A DNA stretch of 64,000 nucleotides from an uncultured Dialister sp. GTDB lineage: Bacteria; Bacillota; Negativicutes; Veillonellales; Dialisteraceae. The position numbers and the translations under genes are program-made. The stretch is taken from positions 1-64,000 of the forward strand of contig OMVW01000001.1 in NCBI GenBank assembly GCA_900314595.1, read 5' to 3'. Of this stretch, positions 51,984 through 60,979 are shown piece after piece; position 1 is the stretch's first letter, and each line of letters opens with the position of its first letter. The notes beneath the pieces are model-generated. The model ran no database searches. It worked only from the letters and a program-made list of their open reading frames with translations, and was not told the DNA's origin.

Positions 51984-54635
51984 ATGGCAGACTTTGAAGA
52001 TCTTGGAAAATATGATCCCGCCGCAATTGAACAGAAATGGTACAAGTTCTGGGAAGACAATGGTGTATTCCATGATGAACCAGATCCGGAGAAAGAACCG
52101 TACAGCATCGTTCTTCCGCCGCCGAACGTAACCGGCCAGCTGCATATGGGCCATGCCCTGGATAATACCCTTCAGGATATCCTGATCCGTTACAAGAGAA
52201 TGCAGGGATATAATGTGCTCTGGCTTCCGGGCAAGGATCATGCCGGTATTGCTACTCAGGTCAAGGTAGAAAAACAGATTGCAGAAGAAGGACTTAACAA
52301 GTACGATCTGGGCCGCGAAAAATTCCTGGACCGTGTATGGCAGTGGAAAGAAAAATACGGCAATCGTATCGGCTTGCAGATCCGTCGTCTCGGTTCTTCC
52401 TGCGACTGGAAACGGGAACGTTTCACCATGGATGATGTATGTGCCCGTGCTGTTCGTGAAGTATTTGTTTCCCTTTATGAAAAAGGACTGATTTATCAGG
52501 GCTTCCGCATTACCAACTGGTGTCCTCGCTGCCAGACCGCCCTCTCTGATATCGAAGTTGAACACGAAGATGAAGTAGGGCATCTCTGGTATTTCAATTA
52601 TCCAATCGTTGGCGAGGATGGATATGTCCAGATTGCTACCACCCGTCCGGAAACCATCCCTGGTGATACAGCGGTAGCCGTAAACCCAAATGATGAACGG
52701 TATGTAAAGCTTGTAGGCAAGATGGTGAAGCTTCCGACCACGAACCGTGAAATTCCGATTATTGCCGATGATTATGTAGATATGGCCTATGGTACGGGCT
52801 GCGTAAAAATCACTCCGGCTCATGATCCCAACGACTTTGAAGTGGGCCAGCGTCATAACCTGGACACCATTGTCATCATGAATAAAGATGGCACAATGAA
52901 TGAAAAAGCCGGGAAATACAATGGCATGGACCGTTATGAATGCAGAAAGGCTATTATCGAAGATTTTAAAAATGCCGGACTTCTTGTAAAGATTGAAGAA
53001 ACGAAACATGCGGTAGGCCACTGCTCCCGCTGCAAGACTGTCGTTGAACCGATGACTACAAAGCAGTGGTTTGTCAAGATGAAACCACTTGCCGGCCCGG
53101 CTATGGAAGCCGTTACTTCCGGAAAAACAAAATTCGTTCCGGAAAGATTCTCTCGCACTTATATCCAATGGCTGGAAAATATCCATGACTGGTGTATTTC
53201 CCGACAGCTCTGGTGGGGCCATCGTATTCCTGTCTGGTATTGTGACGACTGTGGTGAGACCAGCGCTTCCCGTACGGATTTAACGGTCTGCCCGAAATGC
53301 GGGTCTTCTCATATCCATCAGGATCCCGATGTTCTTGATACCTGGTTCTCCTCTGCCCTCTGGCCATTTTCCACTATGGGCTGGCCTGACAAAACTCCGG
53401 TATTGAACCAGTGGTATCCGACCTCTACTATGGTCACCGGATATGATATCATTTTCTTCTGGGTTGCCCGCATGATGTTCATGTCCATGGAATTCATGCA
53501 TGAAATTCCTTTCAAGTATGTTTTCATTCATGGTCTTGTCCGCGATTCCCAGGGCCGTAAGATGAGTAAATCTCTCGGAAACGGTATCGATCCTCTGGAA
53601 GTCATTGATAAATACGGCGCTGACGCGCTCCGTTTCACCCTGGTTACCGGCAATACTCCGGGCAATGATATGCGTTTCTACTATGAAAAGGTAGAGGGCA
53701 ATAGAAATTTTGCCAATAAACTCTGGAATGCGACCAAGTTCACTCTTATGAACCTTGACGATTATGACAAGGAATTCGTACCATCCAAAGACCAGTTTAC
53801 CCTGGCAGATAAATGGATCCTTGATCGTTTGGCTGCTACGGAAGATTACGTCAGCACCAACCTGGATAAATATGAACTGGGCGAAGCAGCAGATTCCATT
53901 TATAACTTTGCCTGGAACTATTTCTGCGACTGGTATATCGAAACTTCCAAACCTCGTCTCTATGGCGAACATAATACCGACCGCAAGGTCAACCAGTATG
54001 TTCTCGTTTATACCCTGACCCGTATGCTTGCCCTGCTTCATCCGTTTATGCCATTCATTACCGAACATCTCTGGCAGCACCTGCCCCATGAAGGAAAGAT
54101 TCTTGCCCGTGCTTCCTGGCCGACTGCCGATGAAAAACTTCGGTTCCCGGAAGAAGCAGAACAGTTTGAAAGAATCATGGACTCCATCAAGGCTGTCCGT
54201 AATATGCGGGCAGAAGCCAATGTGGCTCCGAACAAGATGTGCCATATCCAGCTTTCTATCCTGAGAGACGATCTGAAAGACTGCGTCACTTCCCATGAAG
54301 ATTACTTTGAAAAACTGGGTCATGTGGAAAAAATCACTCTCCTCTCAGCAGGAGCACCAAAACCGGAAAACGCTCTGACTACAGTCGTTACCGGCATGGA
54401 AGTCTATCTGGAGTTGAAAGGTCTCATTGATACGGCCAAAGAAAAGGAACGTATCGAAAAAAGCAAAGCAGCCCTGGAAAAAGAAATCGCCAGGACTTCC
54501 GGAAAACTGAATAACAAAGGATTCCTTGCCAAAGCACCGGCAGCAGTAGTTGAAAAAGAAAAAGCAAAACTGGCTGAATTTGAAGAAAAGATGAAATCTC
54601 TCAATGAACGCCTTTCATTCCTGAATCAGCTGTAA
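51984..54635 (+). CDS. valS: Valyl-tRNA synthetase ValS
   Basis: ValS charges tRNA-Val and edits threonine. The HIGH-type motif is PNVTGQLHMGHAL near residue 47, the WCPRCQTALSD zinc-like region near 175, the editing CP1 domain around 200-340 (TTRPETIPGDTAV), and KMSKS in GRKMSKSLGNG near 526. A C-terminal coiled coil (KEKERIEKSKAALEKEIA) ends the protein. ATG 51984 is 8 bases after AGGAG; GTG 51975 overlaps that site. Length is 883 residues. It is controlled by the T-box. Confidence 0.98.
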   Translation: MADFEDLGKYDPAAIEQKWYKFWEDNGVFHDEPDPEKEPYSIVLPPPNVTGQLHMGHALDNTLQDILIRYKRMQGYNVLWLPGKDHAGIATQVKVEKQIAEEGLNKYDLGREKFLDRVWQWKEKYGNRIGLQIRRLGSSCDWKRERFTMDDVCARAVREVFVSLYEKGLIYQGFRITNWCPRCQTALSDIEVEHEDEVGHLWYFNYPIVGEDGYVQIATTRPETIPGDTAVAVNPNDERYVKLVGKMVKLPTTNREIPIIADDYVDMAYGTGCVKITPAHDPNDFEVGQRHNLDTIVIMNKDGTMNEKAGKYNGMDRYECRKAIIEDFKNAGLLVKIEETKHAVGHCSRCKTVVEPMTTKQWFVKMKPLAGPAMEAVTSGKTKFVPERFSRTYIQWLENIHDWCISRQLWWGHRIPVWYCDDCGETSASRTDLTVCPKCGSSHIHQDPDVLDTWFSSALWPFSTMGWPDKTPVLNQWYPTSTMVTGYDIIFFWVARMMFMSMEFMHEIPFKYVFIHGLVRDSQGRKMSKSLGNGIDPLEVIDKYGADALRFTLVTGNTPGNDMRFYYEKVEGNRNFANKLWNATKFTLMNLDDYDKEFVPSKDQFTLADKWILDRLAATEDYVSTNLDKYELGEAADSIYNFAWNYFCDWYIETSKPRLYGEHNTDRKVNQYVLVYTLTRMLALLHPFMPFITEHLWQHLPHEGKILARASWPTADEKLRFPEEAEQFERIMDSIKAVRNMRAEANVAPNKMCHIQLSILRDDLKDCVTSHEDYFEKLGHVEKITLLSAGAPKPENALTTVVTGMEVYLELKGLIDTAKEKERIEKSKAALEKEIARTSGKLNNKGFLAKAPAAVVEKEKAKLAEFEEKMKSLNERLSFLNQL

Positions 54636-54661
54636 TTTACCTGTGAAAATCAGAAAGATGA

Positions 54662-54690
54662 CTCCCTCGCCATGCCGTCATGGCAGGGAG
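54662..54690 (+). other. Stem-loop between valS and folC
   Basis: CTCCCT-C-GCCATG (54662-54674) pairs with CATGGCAGGGAG (54679-54690) around CCGT with one bulged base. There is no T-run, so it is more likely an RNA processing or stability element than a terminator. Confidence 0.5.
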
Positions 54691-54714
54691 GACTTCTTAT
54701 GTAAAGGAGAAATT

Positions 54715-56088
54715 ATGAATTATGAAGAATCCGTAGCCTGGCTGGAACAGGCTGCATCCTTCGGTATCAAACCGGGACTTGAACGAATTCAGGCCATGCT
54801 TGAAAAGCTGGATCATCCCGAACTGGCCTACAAAGTGATTCACGTAACCGGCACAAATGGCAAGGGCAGCGTAGTAGCCATGATTACCAGCGTTCTTGAA
54901 AATGCAACTCTCAAGATTGGCCGTTACGTTTCCCCGCATCTGATCAACTATACAGAACGCATCTATGTGGGAGGGCATGATATTTCCCGCGAAGATTTTG
55001 CAGAAGCTGCTTCCGTAGTCCGCGAAGCGGCTGAAAAAGTAGTGGCAGAAGGTATAGAAGCACCTACTGAATTTGAACTTCTTACGGCTATGGCATTCTG
55101 GTATTTCAAAGAGCAGAAGGTGGATTATGCAGTCATGGAAGTGGGTATGGGTGGACTTTATGATTCTACCAATGTCATTCTTCCTGTAGTTTCCGTTATC
55201 ACAAACGTGGCTATGGATCATATGAAATATCTGGGAAATACACTGCAGGAAATCGCACACCAGAAAGCAGGAATCATCAAGGAAGGTATTCCGGTAGTTA
55301 CCGCTGCCCAGCATGTGGCTCTAAAGCAGTTGAAGAAAGAAGCCCATGAAAAGAAGTCCCGCATCTATTTCTACGGCAGGGATTTTGAAATCTCTGCCCG
55401 CCAGAAATGGCAGACCGGTCAGGTCATGACCCTGAAACGCAAAGATATGCCAAAAGAACTGGAAGACAGCCTTCTTTATGTACCATTCGTAGGTGCTCAT
55501 CAGGCGGTCAATGCGGCAGTTGCCACTATGGCTCTGTCCATCATCATGAAACAGGATCAGAGAATCAATGAAAACGATCTTCGCGAAGGCCTTGCCCGGA
55601 CAAGCTGGCAGGGACGGTTTGAAATCCATACCATCCATGATGTGACGTATGTCCTTGACGGAGCTCATAATCCGGCCGGCGCAGAAGCCCTTCAGGAAGC
55701 ACTGCAGGAACAGTATCCGAAAAACCGCAGGGTTCTCGTATTTACTTCTCTGGCAGACAAAGATACGGAAACAGTCATCCAGATGCTTGTCCGTAAGGGA
55801 GATATCGTATTTGCCTGCGAAGCTCCGACACCGCGTACAAGGAAACCGGAAGAAATCGGAGAAATGATTGAAGCTCAGCATATCAAGGCTGAATTCCATG
55901 AAGAGTCTTCTGTCAGAGAAGCATTGGAAAAGGCAACTGCTGCAGCCGAAAAGGAAGATATCGTTCTGGTTTGCGGCTCTCTTTACATTCTTGGCGATGC
56001 GATCCGGTTCATTGAAGAGAAGGAACTGGATGCCAGACAGCAGGAAATTGAAAATCAGAAGACTGAAGAAGTAAAAGAAGATAAATAA
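54715..56088 (+). CDS. folC: Folylpolyglutamate synthase / dihydrofolate synthase FolC
   Basis: FolC adds glutamate to dihydropteroate or folates. The P-loop is VTGTNGKGSVVAM near residue 42, with the ATP-binding VGMGGLYDSTNVI near 144, VAMDHMKYLG near 165 and the ligase-domain DGAHNPAGAE near 315. ATG 54715 is 6 bases after AAAGGAG; the frame upstream encodes the stem-loop and is rejected. Length is 457 residues. The valS-folC pair is common in Firmicutes. Confidence 0.95.
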   Translation: MNYEESVAWLEQAASFGIKPGLERIQAMLEKLDHPELAYKVIHVTGTNGKGSVVAMITSVLENATLKIGRYVSPHLINYTERIYVGGHDISREDFAEAASVVREAAEKVVAEGIEAPTEFELLTAMAFWYFKEQKVDYAVMEVGMGGLYDSTNVILPVVSVITNVAMDHMKYLGNTLQEIAHQKAGIIKEGIPVVTAAQHVALKQLKKEAHEKKSRIYFYGRDFEISARQKWQTGQVMTLKRKDMPKELEDSLLYVPFVGAHQAVNAAVATMALSIIMKQDQRINENDLREGLARTSWQGRFEIHTIHDVTYVLDGAHNPAGAEALQEALQEQYPKNRRVLVFTSLADKDTETVIQMLVRKGDIVFACEAPTPRTRKPEEIGEMIEAQHIKAEFHEESSVREALEKATAAAEKEDIVLVCGSLYILGDAIRFIEEKELDARQQEIENQKTEEVKEDK

Positions 56089-56098
56089 AAGGATATCG

Positions 56099-56130
56099 AA
56101 AAACAGGACCTCAATAAGTCCTGTTTTTTT
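56099..56130 (+). terminator. Intrinsic terminator of valS-folC
   Basis: AAAAACAGGAC and GTCCTGTTTTT pair around 8 bases, followed by more T. Confidence 0.92.
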
Positions 56131-56210
56131 AATGCCATTTTTTCTTATGAGATGTTTTCATTAAAATATGACATATAGTTCTAACTTGCCTTTTCAATGT
56201 AGAAACACCA

Positions 56211-56219
56211 TGCTATAAT
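56211..56219 (+). promoter_or_regulatory. Extended -10 promoter of citC
   Basis: TGC directly precedes TATAAT at 56214-56219. A weak TTTTCA lies 17 bases upstream. Confidence 0.62.
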
Positions 56220-56305
56220 GAAGAAAACAGGTCATAGAGAAACTTTGTATTCAAAAACATTATGATTCAAAAACAGTTTCCGGCATTTGCGCAGGGAGGT
56301 TTACT

Positions 56306-57385
56306 ATGATTACGGAACATGAAATTTTTCTCACTGATCCATCAGAAAAAGCGAAAATCATCGAATTTCTGAAAGAATTTGATTTGACTTTTACCGGTAA
56401 TATTGATTACACCATGGGGCTTTTTGATGACGGACAGCTGATTGGTACGGGATCGCTTGGCGGCCGTGTCATGAGAGATATCGCCATCCGTAAAGATTAT
56501 CAGAAAAAAGGCCTGACCCGACGAATCATCCGCAACCTGCAGGGAGAATCCAATCGCCGCGGAATTACGGGAAACCAGATTTTCACAAAGCCAAAGAATG
56601 TGCCGGTCTTTGAACATATGGGGTTTAAATGCGTGGCAGTTGCCGAACCCTATGCAGCTCTTCTGGAACGGGGTACGGATACGCTGGAAGATTATCTTTC
56701 CAGGGTTCGTTCCATCCTGGGTACCGGGGAAGGTAAAAACCGGGGAGCCATTGTTATGAACTGCAACCCATTCACCCTGGGGCATAGAAGTCTTGTAGAA
56801 TACGCACACAACAACTGTGATGAAGTCATTATTTTTGCTGTTCAGGAAGATCGTTCCATTTTTCCATTCTCCGACCGATTCTCCCTCATTAAACAGGGTG
56901 TCCGGGATATGAAAGGAGTAGAAGTCATCAGCGGTGGTGATTTCATTATTTCTAATGCAACATTCCCGACGTATTTCATCAAAGGTACTGATGAACTGGC
57001 AGCCCAGACAAAACTGGACGCTACTGTCTTTGCAACCCGGATTGCTCCCGCCCTCAATATTACCGTACGTTTCGTAGGGGAGGAACCAACAGATAAGACT
57101 ACTTTGGCTTACAATAATGCCATGAGGGAAGTATTTGCCGAAAATGGTATCGAGCTGAAGGAAATTCCAAGAGAGCAAAAAGGAAATCAGATTGTTTCCG
57201 CATCCTCTGTTCGTAAAGCTTTGGCAGAAGATGACTGGGAAACGGTATATCGTATGGTCCCGAAGACGACTCTGATTTATCTCAAGAGTGATGAAGGACA
57301 GGCAGTCATCCGTAAAATTAAGATGACCGAAGCTTTCAAGGAAATGGAAGCTAAAATGAAAGCAGAGAAAGCTGTACAGAAATAA
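56306..57385 (+). CDS. citC: [Citrate (pro-3S)-lyase] ligase CitC
   Basis: CitC acetylates the prosthetic group of the citrate lyase acyl carrier subunit. The N-terminal third is a GNAT-like domain with RDIAIRKDYQKKGLTRRI near residue 55. The nucleotidyltransferase domain follows, with the T/HxGH-type motif MNCNPFTLGHRSLVE near 150 and KGNQIVSASSVRKAL near 295. Length is 359 residues. GGGAGG precedes the ATG. No citD, citE, citF or citX is in the window, so its target must be encoded elsewhere or be another CitD-like carrier. Confidence 0.93.
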   Translation: MITEHEIFLTDPSEKAKIIEFLKEFDLTFTGNIDYTMGLFDDGQLIGTGSLGGRVMRDIAIRKDYQKKGLTRRIIRNLQGESNRRGITGNQIFTKPKNVPVFEHMGFKCVAVAEPYAALLERGTDTLEDYLSRVRSILGTGEGKNRGAIVMNCNPFTLGHRSLVEYAHNNCDEVIIFAVQEDRSIFPFSDRFSLIKQGVRDMKGVEVISGGDFIISNATFPTYFIKGTDELAAQTKLDATVFATRIAPALNITVRFVGEEPTDKTTLAYNNAMREVFAENGIELKEIPREQKGNQIVSASSVRKALAEDDWETVYRMVPKTTLIYLKSDEGQAVIRKIKMTEAFKEMEAKMKAEKAVQK

Positions 57386-57399
57386 AAATAGGTGAAAAT

Positions 57400-57436
57400 A
57401 AAAAGAGACAGGCATCTATCGATCCTGTCTCTTTTT
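57400..57436. terminator. Bidirectional terminator between citC and the HD-domain gene
   Basis: AAAAAGAGACAGG and CCTGTCTCTTTTT form a perfect 13-bp stem around 11 bases, usable by both converging genes. Confidence 0.93.
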
Positions 57437-57447
57437 GATGGCTCCAG

Positions 57448-58011
57448 TTATTTCAGGCCAAGTTCGTCTTTATGGGCAGTCATCCCATCTATGCATGCCT
57501 GCATCACAATTCCCTGATCAAGTCCAAGCATAGCAAAGCCTTTTTTGATGATATCTCTGTTGCAGCCTGCGGCAAAGCGCTTATCTTTGAATTTCTTCTT
57601 CAATCCTTTAAGCTCCATGCCGGTAATGCCTTCCGGACGCATCAGAGCATAGGCCATGACCACGCCGGTCAGTTCATCTACGGTGAAAAGGCTCTTTTCG
57701 ATTTCCGTAGCAGGCTCTACTTCATTTGTGCAGATTTCCCAGCCGTGTGAAATAATGATTTTAATATCCTCTTCATCCACACCTTCCGGTGCGAGAAATT
57801 CGCGGACATGATGGCAGTGTTCATTGGGAAACTTTTCATAATCCACATCATGAAGATAGCCAATTGCTTCCCAATAGTCTTTGTCCTGACCAAAGTAGTC
57901 AGCCATAGCGCCCATGGCTGCACTGACTGCAATGGCGTGGGTAAATAAATGGTCTTCCGTTGTGAATTTTGGCAAAATTTCTTTTGCTCTTGCAAGTGTA
58001 AGCTGGCTCAT
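57448..58011 (-). CDS. HD-domain hydrolase, function unknown
   Basis: The 187-residue protein carries a compact HD phosphohydrolase fold: a first histidine in FTHAIAVSAAMG near residue 25, the His-Asp pair in YLHDVDYEKFP near 53, and a histidine in NEHCHHVREFL near 66. A later aspartate is in FTVDELTG near 110. Substrate is unknown. It has AAGGAGG upstream of its ATG and stands alone. Confidence 0.82.
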   Translation of the reverse strand: MSQLTLARAKEILPKFTTEDHLFTHAIAVSAAMGAMADYFGQDKDYWEAIGYLHDVDYEKFPNEHCHHVREFLAPEGVDEEDIKIIISHGWEICTNEVEPATEIEKSLFTVDELTGVVMAYALMRPEGITGMELKGLKKKFKDKRFAAGCNRDIIKKGFAMLGLDQGIVMQACIDGMTAHKDELGLK

Positions 58012-58142
58012 ACAATCCCTCCTTATTGATGATTGTTTTTAGAATAGGACATAATAATTTTCTTGTCAATATGATGCTGGCAGGAAAATCTTATTTCATC
58101 AGGGCCCTTTGGAAGTACCCGTTCAATTTCATTTCTGTTTCA

Positions 58143-58151
58143 TGATAAAAT
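58143..58151 (+). promoter_or_regulatory. Probable extended -10 promoter of the sirtuin gene
   Basis: TGA precedes TAAAAT at 58146-58151, about 50 bases before the start. A weak TTCAAT lies 18 bases upstream. Confidence 0.5.
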
Positions 58152-58202
58152 AAAAAGAGAAAATCATTTCATGAAGATAACCTGATAAGAAGGAGGGATA
58201 TC

Positions 58203-58946
58203 ATGAACCCAATGGAAAAATTCATACAAATGCTTAAGGAACATAACCGTATCGTTTTCTTTGGCGGAGCCGGGGTGTCTACGGAATCAAATATTCCGGA
58301 TTTTCGGGGGAAGAACGGGTTGTACAGGCAGAAGAATAACCTGCCCTGGACGCCGGAGGAAATGCTTTCCCATCATTTTTATGAAGAACATCCGGAAGAG
58401 TTTTTTATAAATTTTAAAGCCATGAATGAAGGCATGATGCAGGCAAGGCCGAACCGGGCCCACTATGCTCTTGCGAAACTGGAAGAAATGGGGAAACTCT
58501 CAGGCGTGGTGACCCAGAATATTGATGGTCTTCACCAGAAAGCGGGCAGCAGGAATGTAATGGAGCTTCATGGCTCTATTCTGAGAAATACCTGTAGAAC
58601 CTGCGGAAGGTCCTATGATTTTTCCACTTTCATGAGTCTCTGTACGCCTGTACCTCATTGTCCTCACTGTGGAGGAATCATTAAACCGGATGTGGTGCTT
58701 TATGAAGAATCCCTGGATACAAATACCATTGAAGATGCCCTTTTCGAAATAGAACATGCGGATATGCTTATTATTGGCGGCACAAGCCTCGTAGTATATC
58801 CGGCGGCAGGATTCATCAGTTATTTTGGCGGGGATGCCCTTGTCATGATCAATCAGGACCCAACGCCCCGGGATAAAGACTGCAGCCTTGTTTTCCATGA
58901 CAGCGTGGGGAAGGTGCTGGGAGATGCGGTAGAAGCTCTTGAATGA
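58203..58946 (+). CDS. NAD-dependent protein deacylase, SIR2 family
   Basis: Sirtuins remove acyl groups from lysine using NAD+. The motifs are all present: GAGVSTESNIPDFRG near residue 22, TQNIDGLHQKAG near 102, the catalytic histidine in ELHGS near 122, and zinc cysteines in CRTCG and CPHCGG. ISTESNIPDFR lacks the Tyr-Arg desuccinylase pair at the visible position, so it fits the small bacterial class U/III type of about 247 residues. GGAGG precedes the ATG. Confidence 0.95.
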   Translation: MNPMEKFIQMLKEHNRIVFFGGAGVSTESNIPDFRGKNGLYRQKNNLPWTPEEMLSHHFYEEHPEEFFINFKAMNEGMMQARPNRAHYALAKLEEMGKLSGVVTQNIDGLHQKAGSRNVMELHGSILRNTCRTCGRSYDFSTFMSLCTPVPHCPHCGGIIKPDVVLYEESLDTNTIEDALFEIEHADMLIIGGTSLVVYPAAGFISYFGGDALVMINQDPTPRDKDCSLVFHDSVGKVLGDAVEALE

Positions 58947-58985
58947 ATTTCAGGAGAACTGATGGTTATCCTTTATAATTCAATA

Positions 58986-59015
58986 TTGACAGTTTCAGCA
59001 TAACTCATCTATAAT
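58986..59015 (+). promoter_or_regulatory. Strong promoter of the structured RNA unit
   Basis: A consensus TTGACA (58986-58991) and consensus TATAAT (59010-59015) are 18 bases apart, one of the two best promoters in the window. No open frame follows until cysS. Confidence 0.85.
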
Positions 59016-59021
59016 AATGAA

Positions 59022-59446
59022 TAAGCATTGCAGGTCTGTGGCTGAAAGTCGATGGTAGTCGCAGCCAAAGCGATCCACGTAACGCAGAAAAAATTCTGCT
59101 GAGCATGGTGCGGTTTAGAAGTAAGTCCTGCCGGTAAAACCGAGAGGGTGAGTAGTGAGAGGAAGACACCGGGTAGCGAAATCTCCAGCAGGCGAGTGTG
59201 GGGTCAAAAGCCAGGTCAGCTGCCGTGCTTACCATATCAGGCGATGAACAAAAGAAGTACCAGGAGTGATTCTTCAGAGAGGACATGGATGGTGAAAATG
59301 TCCGTTGGCCTTCCGGGAAATGCCTTTGTGAGCTGAAAAGGGGAAATGTAAGTATCCTTTTCCGTTAGTTTGCGATAAAAACATGGAGCGGCTTATGCCG
59401 ACAGAGTGGATAACGGGCCACCGTCTCTGTGAGGCGGCGGCTTTTT
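59022..59446 (+). ncRNA. Unidentified structured RNA of about 425 nt
   Basis: A consensus promoter and a clear terminator bracket this gene-free stretch. Its ends pair: TCTGTGGC (59035-59042) with GCC-G-ACAGA (59397-59405). Perfect internal hairpins include GCAGAA/TTCTGC (59084-59099), CGGTTT/AAACCG (59111-59142), GGACAT/ATGTCC (59281-59303) and GAAAAGG/CCTTTTC (59335-59362). GAAAGTC (59044-59050) can pair in part with GGCTTAT (59390-59396), which recalls the P4 core of RNase P RNA, but GAGGAAAGTCC, the CCAAATAGGG region and the other rnpB cores are missing. tmRNA, SRP RNA, T-box and common riboswitch cores are also absent. It may be a divergent RNase P RNA or an undescribed RNA. Confidence 0.6.
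59417..59446 (+). terminator. Intrinsic terminator of the structured RNA
   Basis: GCCACCGTCTC (59417-59427) pairs with GAGGCGGCGGC (59431-59441) with one A-C mismatch and one wobble, followed by TTTTT. Confidence 0.85.
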
Positions 59447-59533
59447 CTATGGTATTTACCGGTTCCTGTTTATCATGATTCTGGCTGTAAATCCAGATGG
59501 TTTACATAATCACTCTTCATTGGGGGAATAGAA

Positions 59534-60979
59534 ATGGAAGAAATTAAAGTTTACAACACACTGACAAAAGAAAAAGAAGTATTTAAACCGGTGACACCGG
59601 GTGAGGCAAAGATTTATGTCTGCGGTGTAACGCCTTACAATCATCCGCATATCGGGAATGCCCGTCCGGCCGTGACCTGGGACGTGATCCGCCGGTATCT
59701 TGAATACATCGGTTATAAAGTGACATTTGTACAGAACTTTACCGATGTGGATGACAAGATCATTAACAAAGCCAATGCGGAAGGCTCTGACTGGAAGACG
59801 ATTTCAGACCGCTATATTGATGCTTATTTCAAAGTCATGGATGCACTTCATGTACGCCGGGCCAACGTGTATCCCCGTGTTTCCGATCATATGAAGGATA
59901 TTATCCATATGGTGGAAACCCTGATTGAAAAGGGGCATGCCTATGTGCTGGGCGGTGACGTATACTACGATATTTCCACTTTTGAACATTATGGACAGCT
60001 GTCCGGCAGAAAAATAGAAGATATGCTGGCAGGTGCCCGCATTGAAGTCAACGATGAAAAGAAAAATCCCGGAGACTTTGCCCTCTGGAAAGCGGCAAAA
60101 CCGGGTGAACCGTTTTGGGAAAGCCCCTGGGGCAAGGGCCGTCCAGGCTGGCATATCGAATGCTCTGCCATGTCCATTCATTATCTGGGTAAGACTTTTG
60201 ATTTCCATGGCGGCGGTTCCGACCTGATTTTCCCGCATCATGAAAATGAAATTGCTCAGTCTGAAGGCTGCACCGGCTGCCATTTTGTGGATTACTGGCT
60301 CCATAATGGTTTTATTACCATTAATTCTGAAAAGATGAGCAAATCCCTGAATAACTTCTTCCTGGCAAAAGATGTGCTTGAAAAATATTCCGGTGATGCG
60401 CTCCGTTATTTCCTCCTTTCCACACATTACAGAAGTCCGCTTGACTTCTCCGATGACCGGCTGGAAGAGGCAGAAAAGAATATGGATAAGCTGAAAGATG
60501 TCATTGCCAGAGTCAAAGAACTTTCTGCTAAAGAAGGAAATGAAGTTACAGAAGCATCCGAGGCTCTTGTCAAAGCAGCAGAAGAAGATATGAAAGTCTT
60601 CCACGAGGCTATGGATGATGATTTCAATACAGGCCTTGCAACGGGTGCCATGTTTGATCTGGCAAAAGCTGTTAATGTTTATTACAATGATGTTCATAAC
60701 GGCGCAGGTTTCGATAAATCTTCCTTTGAAAAGGCGGGAAAAGCATTCAAGACCATCCTTGATATCCTCGGCATTCTTGAGAAGGAATGGAAGAAACGGG
60801 ATGCTTACGATGATAAAGACTACAATGACCTGATGAGTGTGATTCTCGAAGTCCGGCAGTCTGCAAGAAAAGCAAAACAGTATAAACTGGCTGATGAGAT
60901 TCGTGATAAACTGGGTGAAATCGGTATCATCATTGAAGATACGCCAACAGGAGCAAGGTGGAAAAAGCGTGGAGTTTAA
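59534..60979 (+). CDS. cysS: Cysteinyl-tRNA synthetase CysS
   Basis: CysS charges tRNA-Cys. Zinc ligands and the HIGH motif are in VCGVTPYNHPHIGNARP near residue 27, with FVQNFTDVDDKI near 65, WHIECSAM and HHENEIAQSEG in the zinc site near 205-240, and KMSKS in SEKMSKSLNN near 266. Length is 481 residues. GGGGGA lies upstream of the ATG. No cysteine T-box precedes it. It overlaps mrnC. Confidence 0.97.
   Translation: MEEIKVYNTLTKEKEVFKPVTPGEAKIYVCGVTPYNHPHIGNARPAVTWDVIRRYLEYIGYKVTFVQNFTDVDDKIINKANAEGSDWKTISDRYIDAYFKVMDALHVRRANVYPRVSDHMKDIIHMVETLIEKGHAYVLGGDVYYDISTFEHYGQLSGRKIEDMLAGARIEVNDEKKNPGDFALWKAAKPGEPFWESPWGKGRPGWHIECSAMSIHYLGKTFDFHGGGSDLIFPHHENEIAQSEGCTGCHFVDYWLHNGFITINSEKMSKSLNNFFLAKDVLEKYSGDALRYFLLSTHYRSPLDFSDDRLEEAEKNMDKLKDVIARVKELSAKEGNEVTEASEALVKAAEEDMKVFHEAMDDDFNTGLATGAMFDLAKAVNVYYNDVHNGAGFDKSSFEKAGKAFKTILDILGILEKEWKKRDAYDDKDYNDLMSVILEVRQSARKAKQYKLADEIRDKLGEIGIIIEDTPTGARWKKRGV

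Noticed and set aside
51969..54323. Two long minus-strand frames opposite valS
   Set aside because: valS is unmistakable and the antisense frames show no recognisable domain.
59022..59446. Canonical RNase P RNA, tmRNA or SRP RNA
   Set aside because: GAGGAAAGTCC, the tmRNA tRNA-like ends and the SRP GGAAGCAG loop are not found; a divergent RNase P RNA remains possible and is kept as a finding.
59022..59533. Cysteine T-box upstream of cysS
   Set aside because: The invariant GGTGGTACCGCG element is absent, and the RNA terminates well before cysS.
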